Positions 45,666 to 55,894 of a stretch of 64,000 nucleotides of DNA are shown here, piece after piece. Source of the DNA: Tolypeutes matacus. Taxonomy: Eukaryota > Chordata > Mammalia > Cingulata > Chlamyphoridae. The DNA lies in contig JAKSZT010053928.1 in assembly GCA_026826555.1 (NCBI GenBank), positions 45,905,251 to 45,969,250 of the forward strand, read 5' to 3'. Each line of letters begins with the position of its first letter. Position 1 is the first letter of the stretch. Below the pieces are notes generated by a model. The model was not told the origin of the DNA, made no database searches, and saw only the letters and a list, made by a program, of their open reading frames with translations. The position numbers were made by a program, and so were the translations under genes.

Positions 45666-46604
45666 TCTTCCTTTAAAACTCTGCACAGATCAGTCGAAGC
45701 AAATCTGATGGCCATATTTAGCCTGTCATACTGCTGTTCACAACCTCCGTGTATTAAAATCTTGCTAGATCTAGGACACCAGTCCATGCCACCTGGGCCT
45801 TACAGCTCAAGCTAGAACACCTGCTTAAAACCTTGCTAAGAGGAAAATCTCTCCTAGTTCTTCCTCCTTGAAAGCTTTCCACGTCTTCCAGTCTAAATTC
45901 CACTCCCTCCTTACCTGGTAGTATGTGTTCAGATAATGGATTCAATAATCCCTTTGTCAAATTTTCTTGGACCTAGCTACTTCATTTTCTGAGCTTCCAC
46001 ACTGCGTGGGCTAACGGATCATTGGGCTTACACCACTCTTATCACGCATGAGAAAAGACTTTAGAAGAAGAAATAAACTAAGCTGCTCCTGTGTCTCCCC
46101 TCCCTCTCTCTCAACCAGATCAGAGTGAACAGATATTCTCCCTATTCTGTTTCCTGCTACATCTAGCTCCTCCAAGACTAACCCTCAATTCTATTCTGAA
46201 ATCTTTGTTTCTTCAAGGATCCTAACCAATGTGACCTCCCCTTCCATGGCCCCAGTGGGAGATCCATCCCTGAGCATATCCATTAGCCACTCCTCTTTCT
46301 GCTGCTGATCCTGCTTCTTGCCCTGCACACCTCCACTGTGTCCTGCAGTCCTGCAAGTGCTATCATTACCTTGGTAGGTGGCACATTCCCCGGCAATTAC
46401 CTGGCAACCCTCCCTTCCCATCCCTAAGCCTAAATAATGTCAAGTTTATCAAAGCCCTCTCCATGAACTCAGGTACCTCTCCTCCCCCATCTACCCATGT
46501 GACTCTGCAGCAGCACAGGCTGGGCTCCAGCCTTTCTGCCTGTGTGTGCCATGGGTGAGTGACAATGTTTGTGGACTTCAGTTTTCATATCTGAAACTAA
46601 GGGG
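45666..46604. other. unique DNA, pyrimidine-rich
   Basis: Long T/C-rich stretches give weak resemblance to distal L2 sense sequence near 46100-46500 but no convincing block. Confidence 0.4.
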
Positions 46605-46725
46605 ATGTGATTGAGATTATTATCACCATCTCCGTTTTGTAGGTGAAGGTACTGAGGCTAATTGGAAGCATAGGAAACTTGGCTGAGCTCCCACAGGTGA
46701 GATGTGGTTGGTAGCTCAGACTCCA
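46605..46725 (-). mobile_element. MIR fragment
   Basis: 'attatcaccatctccgttttgtaggtgaaggtactgaggc' is the reverse MIR core. Confidence 0.65.
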
Positions 46726-46797
46726 GAAGGATTTGACATTGATGGGATTTCAGGTACTTGCCACAGGGGAGAGACATGGACTACCCTTGGCCCTTTA

Positions 46798-46992
46798 TTT
46801 TTTATTTATTTTTTTTTTTTTAAAGATTTTATTTATTTATTCATTTATCCCCGCCCTGCTGTTCGCGCTCGCCAGGCCAGCCAACCACGCCGCGCCGGCA
46901 GGCCCGCCCCCACCAGGAGGCCCCGGGAGCCGAACCCGGGGCCCCCCACATGGTAAACGGGAGCCCCACTGATTGAGCCACAGCCGCCTCCC
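46798..46992 (-). mobile_element. DAS-type SINE, same subfamily as the 10.7-kb copy
   Basis: Reverse orientation: T-rich tail at left with the pre-tail aaagattttatttattta, GC-rich body, then the tRNA-like head with gggttcggctcccgg (B box region, minus strand) and gctgtggctcaatcagtg (A box region). The 15-bp duplication acccttggcccttta is perfect at 46783-46797 and 46993-47007, and the minus-strand target reads TTT/AAAG. Two frames of 79 and 84 residues that run through it are SINE-derived. Confidence 0.95.
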
Positions 46993-47147
46993 ACCCTTGG
47001 CCCTTTAAATGGAATCATTTAAATCTCTGGAAACCTTTTAATAACTACCAACTGCTAGTGCGCAACTCCACCAACCCAGAGATTCTGATTTAGTCTGGGG
47101 TATGGTTTGGTCACCAGCAGTTTTTAAGGACATCCCATGTGACTTTA

Positions 47148-47567
47148 TTTTTTATTTTTTATTTTTTAAAGATTTTATTTATTTATTTATTTCTCCCCCC
47201 CACCTCATTGTTTTGTCCTTGCTGTCTGCTCTCTGTGTGTTCTTCTCTGCTTGTCTTCTCTTTAAGTGGCACCAGAAACTGATCCTGGGGCCTTCTGGAG
47301 TGGAGAGAGGCTGCTCAGTCTCTTGTGCCACCTCAGCTCCCTGGTCTGCTGTGTCTCTTATTGTCTCTCCTCTGTGTCTCTTTTTGCTGCGTCATCTTGC
47401 TGTGCCAGCTCTCCATGCAGGCCAGCACACCCGCATGGGCCAGCACTCCGCCGGGCTAGCACCCCACTCTGGCCAGCTTGCTTTACACCAGGAGGCCCTG
47501 GGAATCGAACCCAGGACCTCCTATATGGTAGACAGGAGGCCAATCACTTCAGCCACATCTGCTTCCC
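47148..47567 (-). mobile_element. long DAS-type SINE variant
   Basis: A 420-bp reverse SINE shares the tRNA-like head (gcagatgtggctgaagtg, gggttcgattcccagg on the minus strand) and the aataaaatcttt pre-tail with the shorter copies, but carries a much longer body rich in gagaga and cagcaaaaag phrases. The 14-bp duplication cccatgtgacttta is perfect at 47134-47147 and 47568-47581, with target TT/AAAG on the minus strand. It likely corresponds to a long DAS subfamily. Frames of 151 and 185 residues here are artefacts. Confidence 0.93.
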
Positions 47568-47611
47568 CCCATGTGACTTTAATGCCATGGTTGAGACTTT
47601 CTTATCCAAAC

Positions 47612-47789
47612 CAGTGGTTCTTAAATTTGACATGTATCAGAATCATATGGAAGGCTTAGAAAACACTTCACTAGGCCCCACTCCCAGAATTTCTGATTCT
47701 GTAAGTTTGGGGTGTGTCTGATAATTTGCATTTCTAACAAGTTCTTGGTGATGCTGATACCGATGATCTGGGGACCACCCTCTGGGAAG
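47612..47789 (+). mobile_element. MER20 hAT element
   Basis: Begins cagtggttcttaaatttgac and continues 'atcagaatcatatggaaggctt', 'aggccccactcccagaatttctgattctg', 'aatttgcatttctaacaagttc', 'gatgctgatac...ctggggacca', the full MER20 order. The right end is worn, so the duplication cannot be read. Confidence 0.92.
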
Positions 47790-47824
47790 CTCAGATCTCC
47801 ATGGAAGGTTGGGGGTCAAGGTGG

Positions 47825-47990
47825 TTTTTAACATTTATTGAGAACCTGCTAGGTACCAGGCAGAATGGTTATATCACACCCAATTGATGACATTTAATCT
47901 TCCCAAGAACTATTGATTTAGGTATTATTATTCCTATTTAATATATGGAGGAAATTGAACCTCCAGAGAGGATAAATCTGTGCTTCTCAA
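47825..47990 (-). mobile_element. MIR fragment
   Basis: 'aacatttattgagaacctgctaggtaccaggcag', 'gacatttaatcttcccaagaac' and 'aggtattattattcctatttaata' are reverse MIR. Confidence 0.8.
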
Positions 47991-48541
47991 ACTGAGATAT
48001 ATGGAGATGTGGCAGAGGTTATGGAAAACTACACAATAAAGAGCATATAACTTCTGGGGCCATGAGTTTCATGGGCATCTGCTATATTCTTTGCTGAACA
48101 GGCTTGAACAGTTAGAATGGAAACTGTCCCTGTTATCTATCCATTGATTACCTCAATTTTGATGTATATTACAGGCCAGTGGAGACAATGAGGAGTAGTA
48201 GATAGTAAAACCATGGCTATTAATTCTGCCCATTCTAATTCAGACTTGACATGAAGAGGCAAATGGGCATTCAAACGAGGCTTGGGAATTGTTACCATTC
48301 CTTGTGGACAGAAACAAGAATCAAAGGACTCTAAAGCCCTTGCTTTGCTGGGTCTGTGACTGACTTTTTTTTTTTTTTTTTTTTTATAGAAGTGAGGCAT
48401 AGACTTTCCTTCATTATAACATCTCTAGTATCATTTTTATTAGTCTTTAGTTTTTTATGAGGACATTTCTTTTTTTTAATGCTCTTTTGAGGACATTTCT
48501 TAAATAAGTTCTTGCCTTATTCCAGTTAATAGGTCTAAGGG

Positions 48542-48588
<47 letters not shown>

Positions 48589-48679
48589 TCATTTTGATTA
48601 AAATTCTACTTTATATGGTTTGCAATTTGATCTTCCATAGCAATGTTTGCATAAATGCATTTGTTGTAGTGTCATTTCT
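47991..48679. other. unique DNA with two long T runs
   Basis: T21 at 48365-48385 and T45 at 48543-48587, with a 14-bp direct repeat tgaggacatttctt between them (48458-48471 and 48488-48501). The lysine-rich start of the minus-strand frame at 48137-48400 is the T run. Confidence 0.7.
48543..48587. repeat. T45 homopolymer
   Basis: Uninterrupted run of 45 T residues; no SINE or LINE body adjoins it on either side that I can recognise. Confidence 0.9.
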
Positions 48680-48684
48680 TATAG

Positions 48685-48865
48685 GTGTTCTCATGGACAA
48701 AGATTTCTTCACTCTTTTTGAGTCATGGGCTCCTTTACAAATCCATATAGACCCTTACCTAGAAAAGTGTACACATACATCGAGGCCTTGGTTTTCAAGG
48801 CATTCACAGGTCACTAAAGCCCATCCCTGGATCCTTGCCACAGGCCTTGGATTAAGAACCCCCAC
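48685..48865. mobile_element. possible hAT-group MER fragment
   Basis: 'cttcactctttttgagtcatgggctcctttacaaatccatatagaccc' and the end 'ggattaagaacccccac' have the style of the 'ggttaagaacccctg' hAT families, heavily worn. Confidence 0.45.
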
Positions 48866-48867
48866 TT

Positions 48868-48985
48868 GACTATGTAAGCTGCTCCGTGACAAGGTCTGTG
48901 GCTGTCTGAACTTGTATCTCTGGTGTCTAATGCCCTGCTGGCTACAAGTAAGTGTCAGATAATGAATGGTTTCTACAAGACTTAG
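48868..48985 (+). mobile_element. L2 3'-end fragment
   Basis: 'ctatgtaagctgctccgtgacaaggtctgtggctgtctgaacttgtatctctggtgtctaatgccctgctgg' is L2 3' UTR in sense orientation. Confidence 0.7.
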
Positions 48986-49353
48986 GAAGTAGGAAATGTG
49001 TGTGAACACGGGAAGTTCCTACAGTATTGGCGCTATGATTCCAGCAGCCAGTCTGGACCTTACAGCTTGACAAGGAGCTCCAGAAGCTTTGCTGGTAACT
49101 CAGTCAGAGGAGTATGGGGAGCGTATTGTCCTCTGATCTCTGACACCAAGTCTAAGATCCTGTGACTCCTTGCCTGGTATTTACTCTGCTTTTTTGGTGC
49201 CATGAGCCCTTGCTCTTCTGGCTTTGGTCCTCAGAGCTGGCTCCCACTATTTCTTGTGTTTCAGGTTTTTGCCAGGGTCCTAACTTGAAGTGTGAATCTG
49301 ACACCTGACATTACATAGTCCCTTTGTCCCAGGCAGGGAATGGCTAACCATGG
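48986..49353. other. unique DNA
   Basis: Nothing recognised. Confidence 0.4.
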
Positions 49354-49799
49354 AGTTTCAGTTTGCCAGGTCTGCTCTGACAAATGCCACACACCGGTTG
49401 GCTTAACAACAGGAACTTATTGTCTCACAGTTTGTGAGGTTAGAAGTTCAACATCAGAGTATTGTCAAGGCAATGCTTTCTCCCCAGAGTCTGTAGCATT
49501 CTGGTGCTGGCTTGCCTTTCTGCCTCCTGTCACACGGTGATGTCCTTGATCTCCTGTGCCTGCTCTTCCAGTTTCCACATCTGGCTTCTTCCTGTGGCTT
49601 TCTCTGACTGTGTCTAAATTTCCTCTCTTATAAGGCCTGCAATCATATGGTTTAAGACCAACTGTGATTCAATTTGGCCACATGTTAACTAATAATAACA
49701 TCTACCTAGGGTCCTATTTACTAATGAATTCACACCTACAGGAACTCAGATGAAGATTAAGAACATGTTTTTTGTAAAGTACAGATTCAATCCCTAATA
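49354..49799 (-). mobile_element. MaLR LTR, reverse orientation
   Basis: 'gtttcagtttgccaggtctgctctgac', 'acaacaggaacttattgtctcacagtttgtgagg', 'tgtctaaatttcctctcttataaggcc', 'ggccacatgttaactaataa' and the end 'gattcaatccctaata' follow the reversed MLT1-type order. It shares close wording with 55449-55894. Confidence 0.8.
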
Positions 49800-50728
49800 T
49801 CTGGGTATGGAAGGCCAGATATATTTCAAGGGGGGAGAGGGGAAGGTTGGGATCTCCATAATGACATTTTCATAATTTACTTCAAAATACGTTACTAGTA
49901 TTTTTTATATGTTTTCTTGCTGGTTTAAATTTCAACTTTTGGGACAGTCAGAATCCCTAATTGAGAATCCCCATTCCAAGGGTGGTCAGTCAATATTATA
50001 CAGAAAGTCCATACCCCAGGGACATGGCAGCTTCTGCAAGCACACTGGCTCTCTGCCTCTCCATTAATATCTGCCATTTTATGAATGTCAGAAATTAATT
50101 TTGTTTTTAAAATTAGTGGCATGCTAATTAGCATGATGGATGTTAGAAATGGTTTCATTGGTGAAAGTCAAAGGCCTTGATGTATCTGGATAAATATATA
50201 TATTTAGAGATATTTGTCATTGTTGCATGACCAGAGTATAAGCAACTAGCAAGGCCAGTAGCTTGTGCCTTTAGGGATGGTACCTGAATCTTGGTTCCTA
50301 TAAGTTCTTTTCCCAGATCATCTTACAAAGAGATTTATTTGTCTGATGCCTACTATAAAAATAACAGCATCCGGCTGCTGGGACGTTCAGAGTCAGCTTC
50401 CAGCAATCCATTTGTGAAAGGTAATAGGTAGAGCACCAAAAACAGATTACTGGGACTTCCTTGAACTTGCCCAACAGGTTATAAGGACCATTTTTATGCC
50501 TGCTTGCTAGTGCATGTTTGTTTAGTAAATGTTTACATATGTGTAAGGAAATCTGGTCTGAGGTTTGCTTCCATTGTAACTCAGTAGCAAGGTCAAACTT
50601 CTTTGGGTAGTGTTGTTATCTTACCCAAAAAGAGCCTCAATGTTTCGTGTGACTGAATTGACTTAGGTCAGTTCACAGCACTCCAGCTCTATGTTGATTT
50701 TGCATTCAAGAGAGAGTCCATATATTAG
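49800..50728. other. unique DNA
   Basis: No feature recognised. Confidence 0.4.
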
Positions 50729-51185
50729 CTTTTGCTGTGGTAACAATCCAGAAAAAAATGCAGTGGCTTATAATAACCAACATTTATTTCTCATTCATGG
50801 CTCATGTCAGCTGTGGCCCTGCTGTGCTCTGCTGGGCTTGGCTGGGCTTGTCTCCAGGCTGTGAGTGGGGCAGGGTCTGTTCCACCCAACTTCTCATGGC
50901 AAAACCCAGGCTCATGTAGCAGCTCTATCTGCTATTCAGGGGCATCTTGTTCTCAGGGTGCAGGGCAGAAGCCCAAGGGGGGCAGGCAGAAAGTCTCTGC
51001 TTGGTACTAGAACATTGTGACTCCCGCCGTGTTCCGCTGCTTCAAGCAAGACCCGTGGCAAATCCCAAAGTTAATGGGGTGGGGGTGGGTGACAGGGAGG
51101 TATACTCTTCTCCCATCTTAAAGCCTAGCAGAAGAGGGAGGAAACGAAGAATTGCAAACAGATAATAAAATCTATCACACTCCAC
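50729..51185 (-). mobile_element. possible LTR remnant (MaLR/ERVL group)
   Basis: 'attagcttttgctgtggtaacaa', 'gcagtggcttataataaccaacatttatttctc' and 'atggctcatgtcagctgtgg' follow the opening of a reversed LTR in the 'gtggcttaaaacaacaaacatttatt' style. The body cannot be placed in a named family. Confidence 0.5.
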
Positions 51186-51199
51186 ATTAAATTATACGG

Positions 51200-51400
51200 T
51201 CTTTCAGTGTCCCTTCAGCCACCAAGGGTTTGTCAATTCCATTTAGTCCCTTAAGCATTAACTAAGTGTTTGTTAATTGCCCTACATTTTTGGGATGGGG
51301 ACAATTCAGAAGTATAGAAAGCATATATATGCCTTAGCTTTAAGGAACTTGTATTCTAGCAGAGGAGACATGATTTCTACTTCAGAGACTGTATGAGTCC
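51200..51400 (-). mobile_element. possible L2 fragment
   Basis: 'taactaagtgtttgttaattgccc', 'ggatggggacaattcag' and 'tttaaggaacttgtattctagcagaggagac' follow reverse L2 3' order with heavy divergence. Confidence 0.5.
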
Positions 51401-53704
51401 ACCATGGAACAATGTTCAGATAGTTAAAAAAATATAAACGCTATACGCAAAGAGAATGCAAAATCAATGCCATGCAAAAATCCACTTTAAGAGTAATATT
51501 AGCTCCATTGTTCCATTTTAGCACCAGCTATGCTCCTTGACTCTATGGATGAAGGAGAGGCAAAGGGTTCTGTGCCCCCCGCTCTTTGTAGCCACACTTC
51601 CAATCCCATGTTTTGCCCAGAGTCATCAATGGGAGGAAGAAAGAAAAGTCCATCGGCAGACCAAACCCAGGCCTACTTCTCTAATGGTCTGGCCCCTCAG
51701 ATTTATCATTTGTAAAATAGGGCCGGTAGACTTGTAGCGCTTGGGAAGTCTAGAACCCAGAAAAAATAGATATGCTGTGTCTTGGTTCTCTTTGGTTTAG
51801 GTTGCTTTGTGTTTGGGCACCTAAAGATTGTGGTAATCTCACCTCAGCTATTGCTAACTAATCTTAATTCCCCATCCTTCTTCCCCATACCCAGCAACAA
51901 CTCTATCAAGCTAACTTGTATATGCATATGATATATTTGTTTCTATTTATAGTTCAACACTAGAAGGGTTTGTTTTTTTTTTTCATTTTTTCATTTTTCA
52001 TGTTTTCTTTGATTTGTAGTGCAAGAAATATTAGCATTTTAGTTGCAATTTTTTCCATAATTTGCACTGCCAGGGATGGTACTAATTTGGTAACTTTGCT
52101 CAGGATAGTCACAATGCAAAGCAGATTTCAAATAGCCATCTTGGGAGGTTGGTAGCTGCTCATTCATGGCAGTGGGCTCTTCTAAATTGACCCCGGGGCT
52201 CTGCCCATTGAGTGGACAGCAAGGTCACCTCACCTTGTAGAGTAGGGGTACAAAATGTCAGACTTCTTCCCAAGCTTGCTAAATTGTGTTGAATTAGGTG
52301 GTAAATGGATTATTCTGAAATGGAAAGCTGGGCAAATTGGGTTTGGACTGGAGACCACTCAAGGTTTCAACAGGAGGGCCTAGCATTAGTTTTTTTTTTC
52401 TGTTTTGATCTTGCCCTAAAGGAAAACAACAGAATGATCCTGAGAGCAAAGACTTGTGTATTTCTAAGAATAGTTGGAAACCTGCACAGATCAGCATTTG
52501 AACAATAGAAACTCCTTCCTTTCAAGTAAGGGCAAAATTCCAGGAGTCCTCATTTCTTCTTGAATACCTGGCCGATAAGCATTTCTTATCACAGGGCTCA
52601 GGTCCCTGTGCTTTGGCAAAACAGCTATGGTCAGAGTCATGTATGAACTTGTAGGACAGAAATGTCCCATTTCCCATCTCAGGGGAATATTCTCTGAGCA
52701 TCCCTCAGGTTGGATCTAAGACATTGGAAAGCTCAGAGTTGTCAGATGGTTGGATTCATAGTCAGTACTGAAGACTGGAGCCCTCCTGCTCCCACCTCAG
52801 ACAATGGGAGAGAAAAGGGCTTGATAAGATCAATGCAAATTCCACAGGGGGCAGGGCAAGATGGAGCCTGGATATGGACTTTGCTTCTTTGCTTTAAGAG
52901 GAGCTAAGTTGTGATGGGGGCCAGTGTTCTCTGAGAAGACCACAGGATAGTCAGCATCTGCCCATGTCTGCGGAGTGAAGAGAGCTAACGCAGCAGAAGG
53001 CTATACCTGCATTCCTGCCACAAATACATTCCAAACTTTAATTTTTATTAACCTAATTAATCATTACACATATTCTCTTTTTTCCCTAATTGCCATGCCA
53101 AGAGGGCAGGGAAAGGCCACCCATGAGCAGAACTGGAAAGTGGTGAGGTTGCACTGCGAAGCCCTCACATCTCCTGTTTCTTTCCCCCTGTGTTATATTT
53201 TGTGTCCCTTCTTACCTGCAGGAAACTTTGTGCTTATTTATAGGTGTTTAAAGCAACCTCTACCCCAACTAACCTACTATCATGTACCTTTTCTCACATT
53301 TTGCCTTTCCCCAAAAGCACTCCCAGATGCTAGTCAAAACTATTCCTTTAACTTTGTTAAGTGAATGGAAATTGTCTTCACTCATCTGGGGGTTAAGAGA
53401 ATAACAATCTATATCAGTACTAAGGTAAAACTGGCTAAACTTCCTCTCCCCCAGACATTTCTAATTTGAGATGCTGCTGTTGATTGATTGTGAATTGATT
53501 AAATAAAACATTAGTAAATAAAATCCCAACATGATGGTAGAAAGATTGTGGGGCTGCAACTTGTTAAAGGTACTTTTTAAAAGCAGTGCATCTTTAACAT
53601 GGGGATTTACAGACCTATAAATTATCCCCCCAAATTTTGGAGATTTAGGAAAAGATTACCTCTGTTTTCTATTTTGCCAAGAAAGAGCATTTTATGAAAG
53701 CAGT
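51401..53704. other. unique DNA
   Basis: More than 2 kb without a convincing repeat, except a MIR-like scrap near 51695-51745 ('cagatttatcatttgtaaaatagggcc'). The 129-residue frame at 52975-53364 shows no domain and no coding context. Confidence 0.4.
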
Positions 53705-54290
53705 TACCACTGATTCATTCAACATATATGTATTCAGTCACTGTCATAGACACTGGGGATGCGGTGGTGAAAAGAAGAGAGAGCAGGCGTCCATGCCCAA
53801 GGAGCTGCCCCTCTCAGAGCAGACTCAGCCGCTTCACAGAACACCTACAGAGGAGGATGCTAGGAAGGGAGGCAGAGAGAGAGGCCTGGAGGGACCAGGA
53901 GGGCTTTGTATAGGAAGACAAACATATTAGTGACAATAAGATGTGGGGGTACAATCCAGGAGAGGGAAAAGCAAATACAGAGGCTCTAAGGTGGAGAGTG
54001 GAGGTAGCTCAAGCAATTACGCACCTCCCTCCCACATGGGAGGTCCCAGATTCGGCTCCCGGTGCCACCTAAAAAATAAAGGCTCTAAGGTGAGAGTGGA
54101 CTTGTCATGGCTAAGAAACACAGAGGCAAGTGTAGCTGAAGAAAAATATTAGCAGGAGTTGACATGGGAAATGTGGGAGGGGCCAGGATGTGTTTGGCCT
54201 GGAGGATCATGGGAGAGAGTAGATCTAGTTTTAACAGCAGTGGGAAGCCTGAGGATTGGGGGTGAGAGGGAAGGGGAGTGAGACTCATGA
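53705..54290 (-). mobile_element. L2, split by a DAS SINE
   Basis: 'attcattcaacatatatgtattcagtcactgtcatagacactggggatgcggtgg', 'gcccaaggagctgcccctc', then after the SINE 'gcaggagttgacatgggaaatgtgggaggggccagg' and 'tagttttaacagcagtgggaagcc' are reversed L2. Confidence 0.7.
53994..54079 (+). mobile_element. short DAS-type SINE, tRNA-Ala-like part only
   Basis: An 86-bp insert closely tracks a tRNA-Ala gene: 'ggaggtagctcaagcaatt' (A box region), 'cacatgggaggtcccagattcggctcccggtgccacct' (anticodon arm to acceptor, with B box), then a short A-rich tail. The 13-bp duplication aggctctaaggtg is perfect at 53981-53993 and 54080-54092. It lacks the GC-rich body of the other three copies. As a tRNA gene it fails: the cloverleaf is imperfect and it has retroposition hallmarks. 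Confidence 0.9.
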
Positions 54291-54732
54291 TCTCTAACCA
54301 ATCACTTAATGCTGGTGGAGAATTGACACAACGGGCACGAGCCGGCAGGCTATTCTAGAGTAAAAATGATGGCTGCAGAGAGGAAGGCAAGAGGACCGTG
54401 TCCTATTAACGTCATTTAATAAACTTAACCACATATTTCTACCCCCATAAGTTGAAATAAAAGGATAGTCATTTATAAGAAAGAATGGTTGACAATCTCA
54501 CACTGATATAACACAAGCATAAAGAGGTGTGATTCTTCTCCTTTGAAAATAAAAATATAACACACAGGTTATTTCACAGGATTGCTTTGCATATCATTGT
54601 GCTCTAGATATAAGTTGCTTATTTTAGGGGTCATATTCAACAGCTCAGTAGCACAGGGAGTCCACATGTCTATTTTACACCCAGTCATGGTCAAAATCTA
54701 GATTCAGTTAAGTATGAAGACACAACTGGAAG
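54291..54732. other. unique AT-rich DNA
   Basis: Nothing recognised. Confidence 0.4.
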
Positions 54733-54737
54733 TCCTC

Positions 54738-55370
54738 TATGGCAGTTTGATATTATTTATGAATTCCAAAAAGAGATATTGATTATGTTTGTAAACTGGT
54801 CTGTTCCTCTGCACGTGATACTCCTTTGATTATATTAAATTCAGAGGTTTCACTTTTACTTTATTAAATCAAGATTAGGGCTTTGATTTGACCATGTCAT
54901 TAGGGTGTGCAGGATTGAGTCCCTGCCACTTGGTGGGCTACATAAATGGACGCTTAATCAAGAACATGGCAGCAGATACAGAGAAGAACACAGAGGAAGA
55001 GAGACAGCTCCATAAACACAGCAGAGGCCCTGGGAAGAGAGAGGTGCCTGATAGTTTGCAGCTGAAGAGAACAGAGCAGCTGAGAAGCCCTGAGAAGAGC
55101 CTTAAGCCAGCCTACAGCTGATATCAGAAGAAGCTGGGACCACGGAGTCTTAAGAGGAAGAAAGCAGGCTAACCCCTTGCAGACATTGCCCGCCATCTTG
55201 CTTCAACACGTGGCTAATGACTTTGGGTGAGAAAGTACATCTTATGGTACCTTGAGTTGGACTCTATAGGGCCTTGTGACTGTAAGCTTCTACCCAAAAT
55301 AAATGCCCTTTATAAAAGCCAACAGACTGCTGGTACTTTGCATCAGCACCCCTTTTGGCTGCCTAATACA
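54738..55370 (+). mobile_element. solo LTR (MaLR/ERVL-like, lineage type), copy B
   Basis: This 633-bp partner of 4495-5168 starts tatggcagtttgatattatt and ends gcctaataca, with AATAAA at 55298-55303. Shared blocks include 'gaattccaaaaagagatatt', 'atgtttgtaaactggtctg', 'caacacgtggc' and 'gactgtaagcttctaccc'. Flanking 5-mers tcctc (54733-54737) and ccctc (55371-55375) match at four of five bases. Its central part differs from copy A by several indels. Confidence 0.87.
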
Positions 55371-55448
55371 CCCTCTCTTAAGTCATTCAATTCAGAATGA
55401 TCTGGATGAGCTAACGGAAGTTGAAGCCCAATAGGTGATGTCCCTGGG

Positions 55449-55894
55449 TATCCTAGTTTCCCAGATGCTGAGACAAATACCACACAATGGGTTAGCTTAA
55501 CAACAGGAACTTACTGGCGAATAGTTTTGAAGTTAGAAGTCCAAAATCAAGCCATCAGCAAAGCAGATGCTTTATGTCCAAAAATGTGGCATTCTGGGGC
55601 TGGCTGCTGGTGATCCTTGAGTCCTTGGCTTTTCTGTCACATGATAATGTACATGTCAGTGTCTTGTCCTTTCTCTTCTGAGTTCTATGGAGTTTCAGCT
55701 TCTGGCTCCTTCCTCTGGCTTTTTTCTATAAGGACTCCAGTAATAGGATTAAGACCATCCTAGTTCACTTGATCACACCTTATCTGAAAAATAACATCTT
55801 CAAAAGGTCCTATTTACAATTCGTTCACACCCATAGGAATGGATTAAATGAAGATCCTGTTTTATTTCCGGGGTACCTAATTCAACCTATTGCA
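55449..55894 (-). mobile_element. MaLR LTR, reverse orientation
   Basis: 'tatcctagtttcccagatgctgag', 'gttagcttaacaacaggaacttactgg', 'gtggcattctggggctggctgctgg', 'tctataaggactccagtaataggattaagacc' and 'ctaattcaacctattgca' form a reversed LTR closely related to 49354-49799. Flanks ctggg and ccagg do not make a clear duplication. Confidence 0.78.

Noticed and set aside
47102..47659. 185-residue open frame
   Set aside because: It reads antisense through the long DAS SINE and its flanks; the tail encodes the Phe/Ile-rich start.
53994..54079. tRNA-Ala gene
   Set aside because: Imperfect cloverleaf, an A-rich tail and a target-site duplication show a SINE copy rather than a functional tRNA gene.
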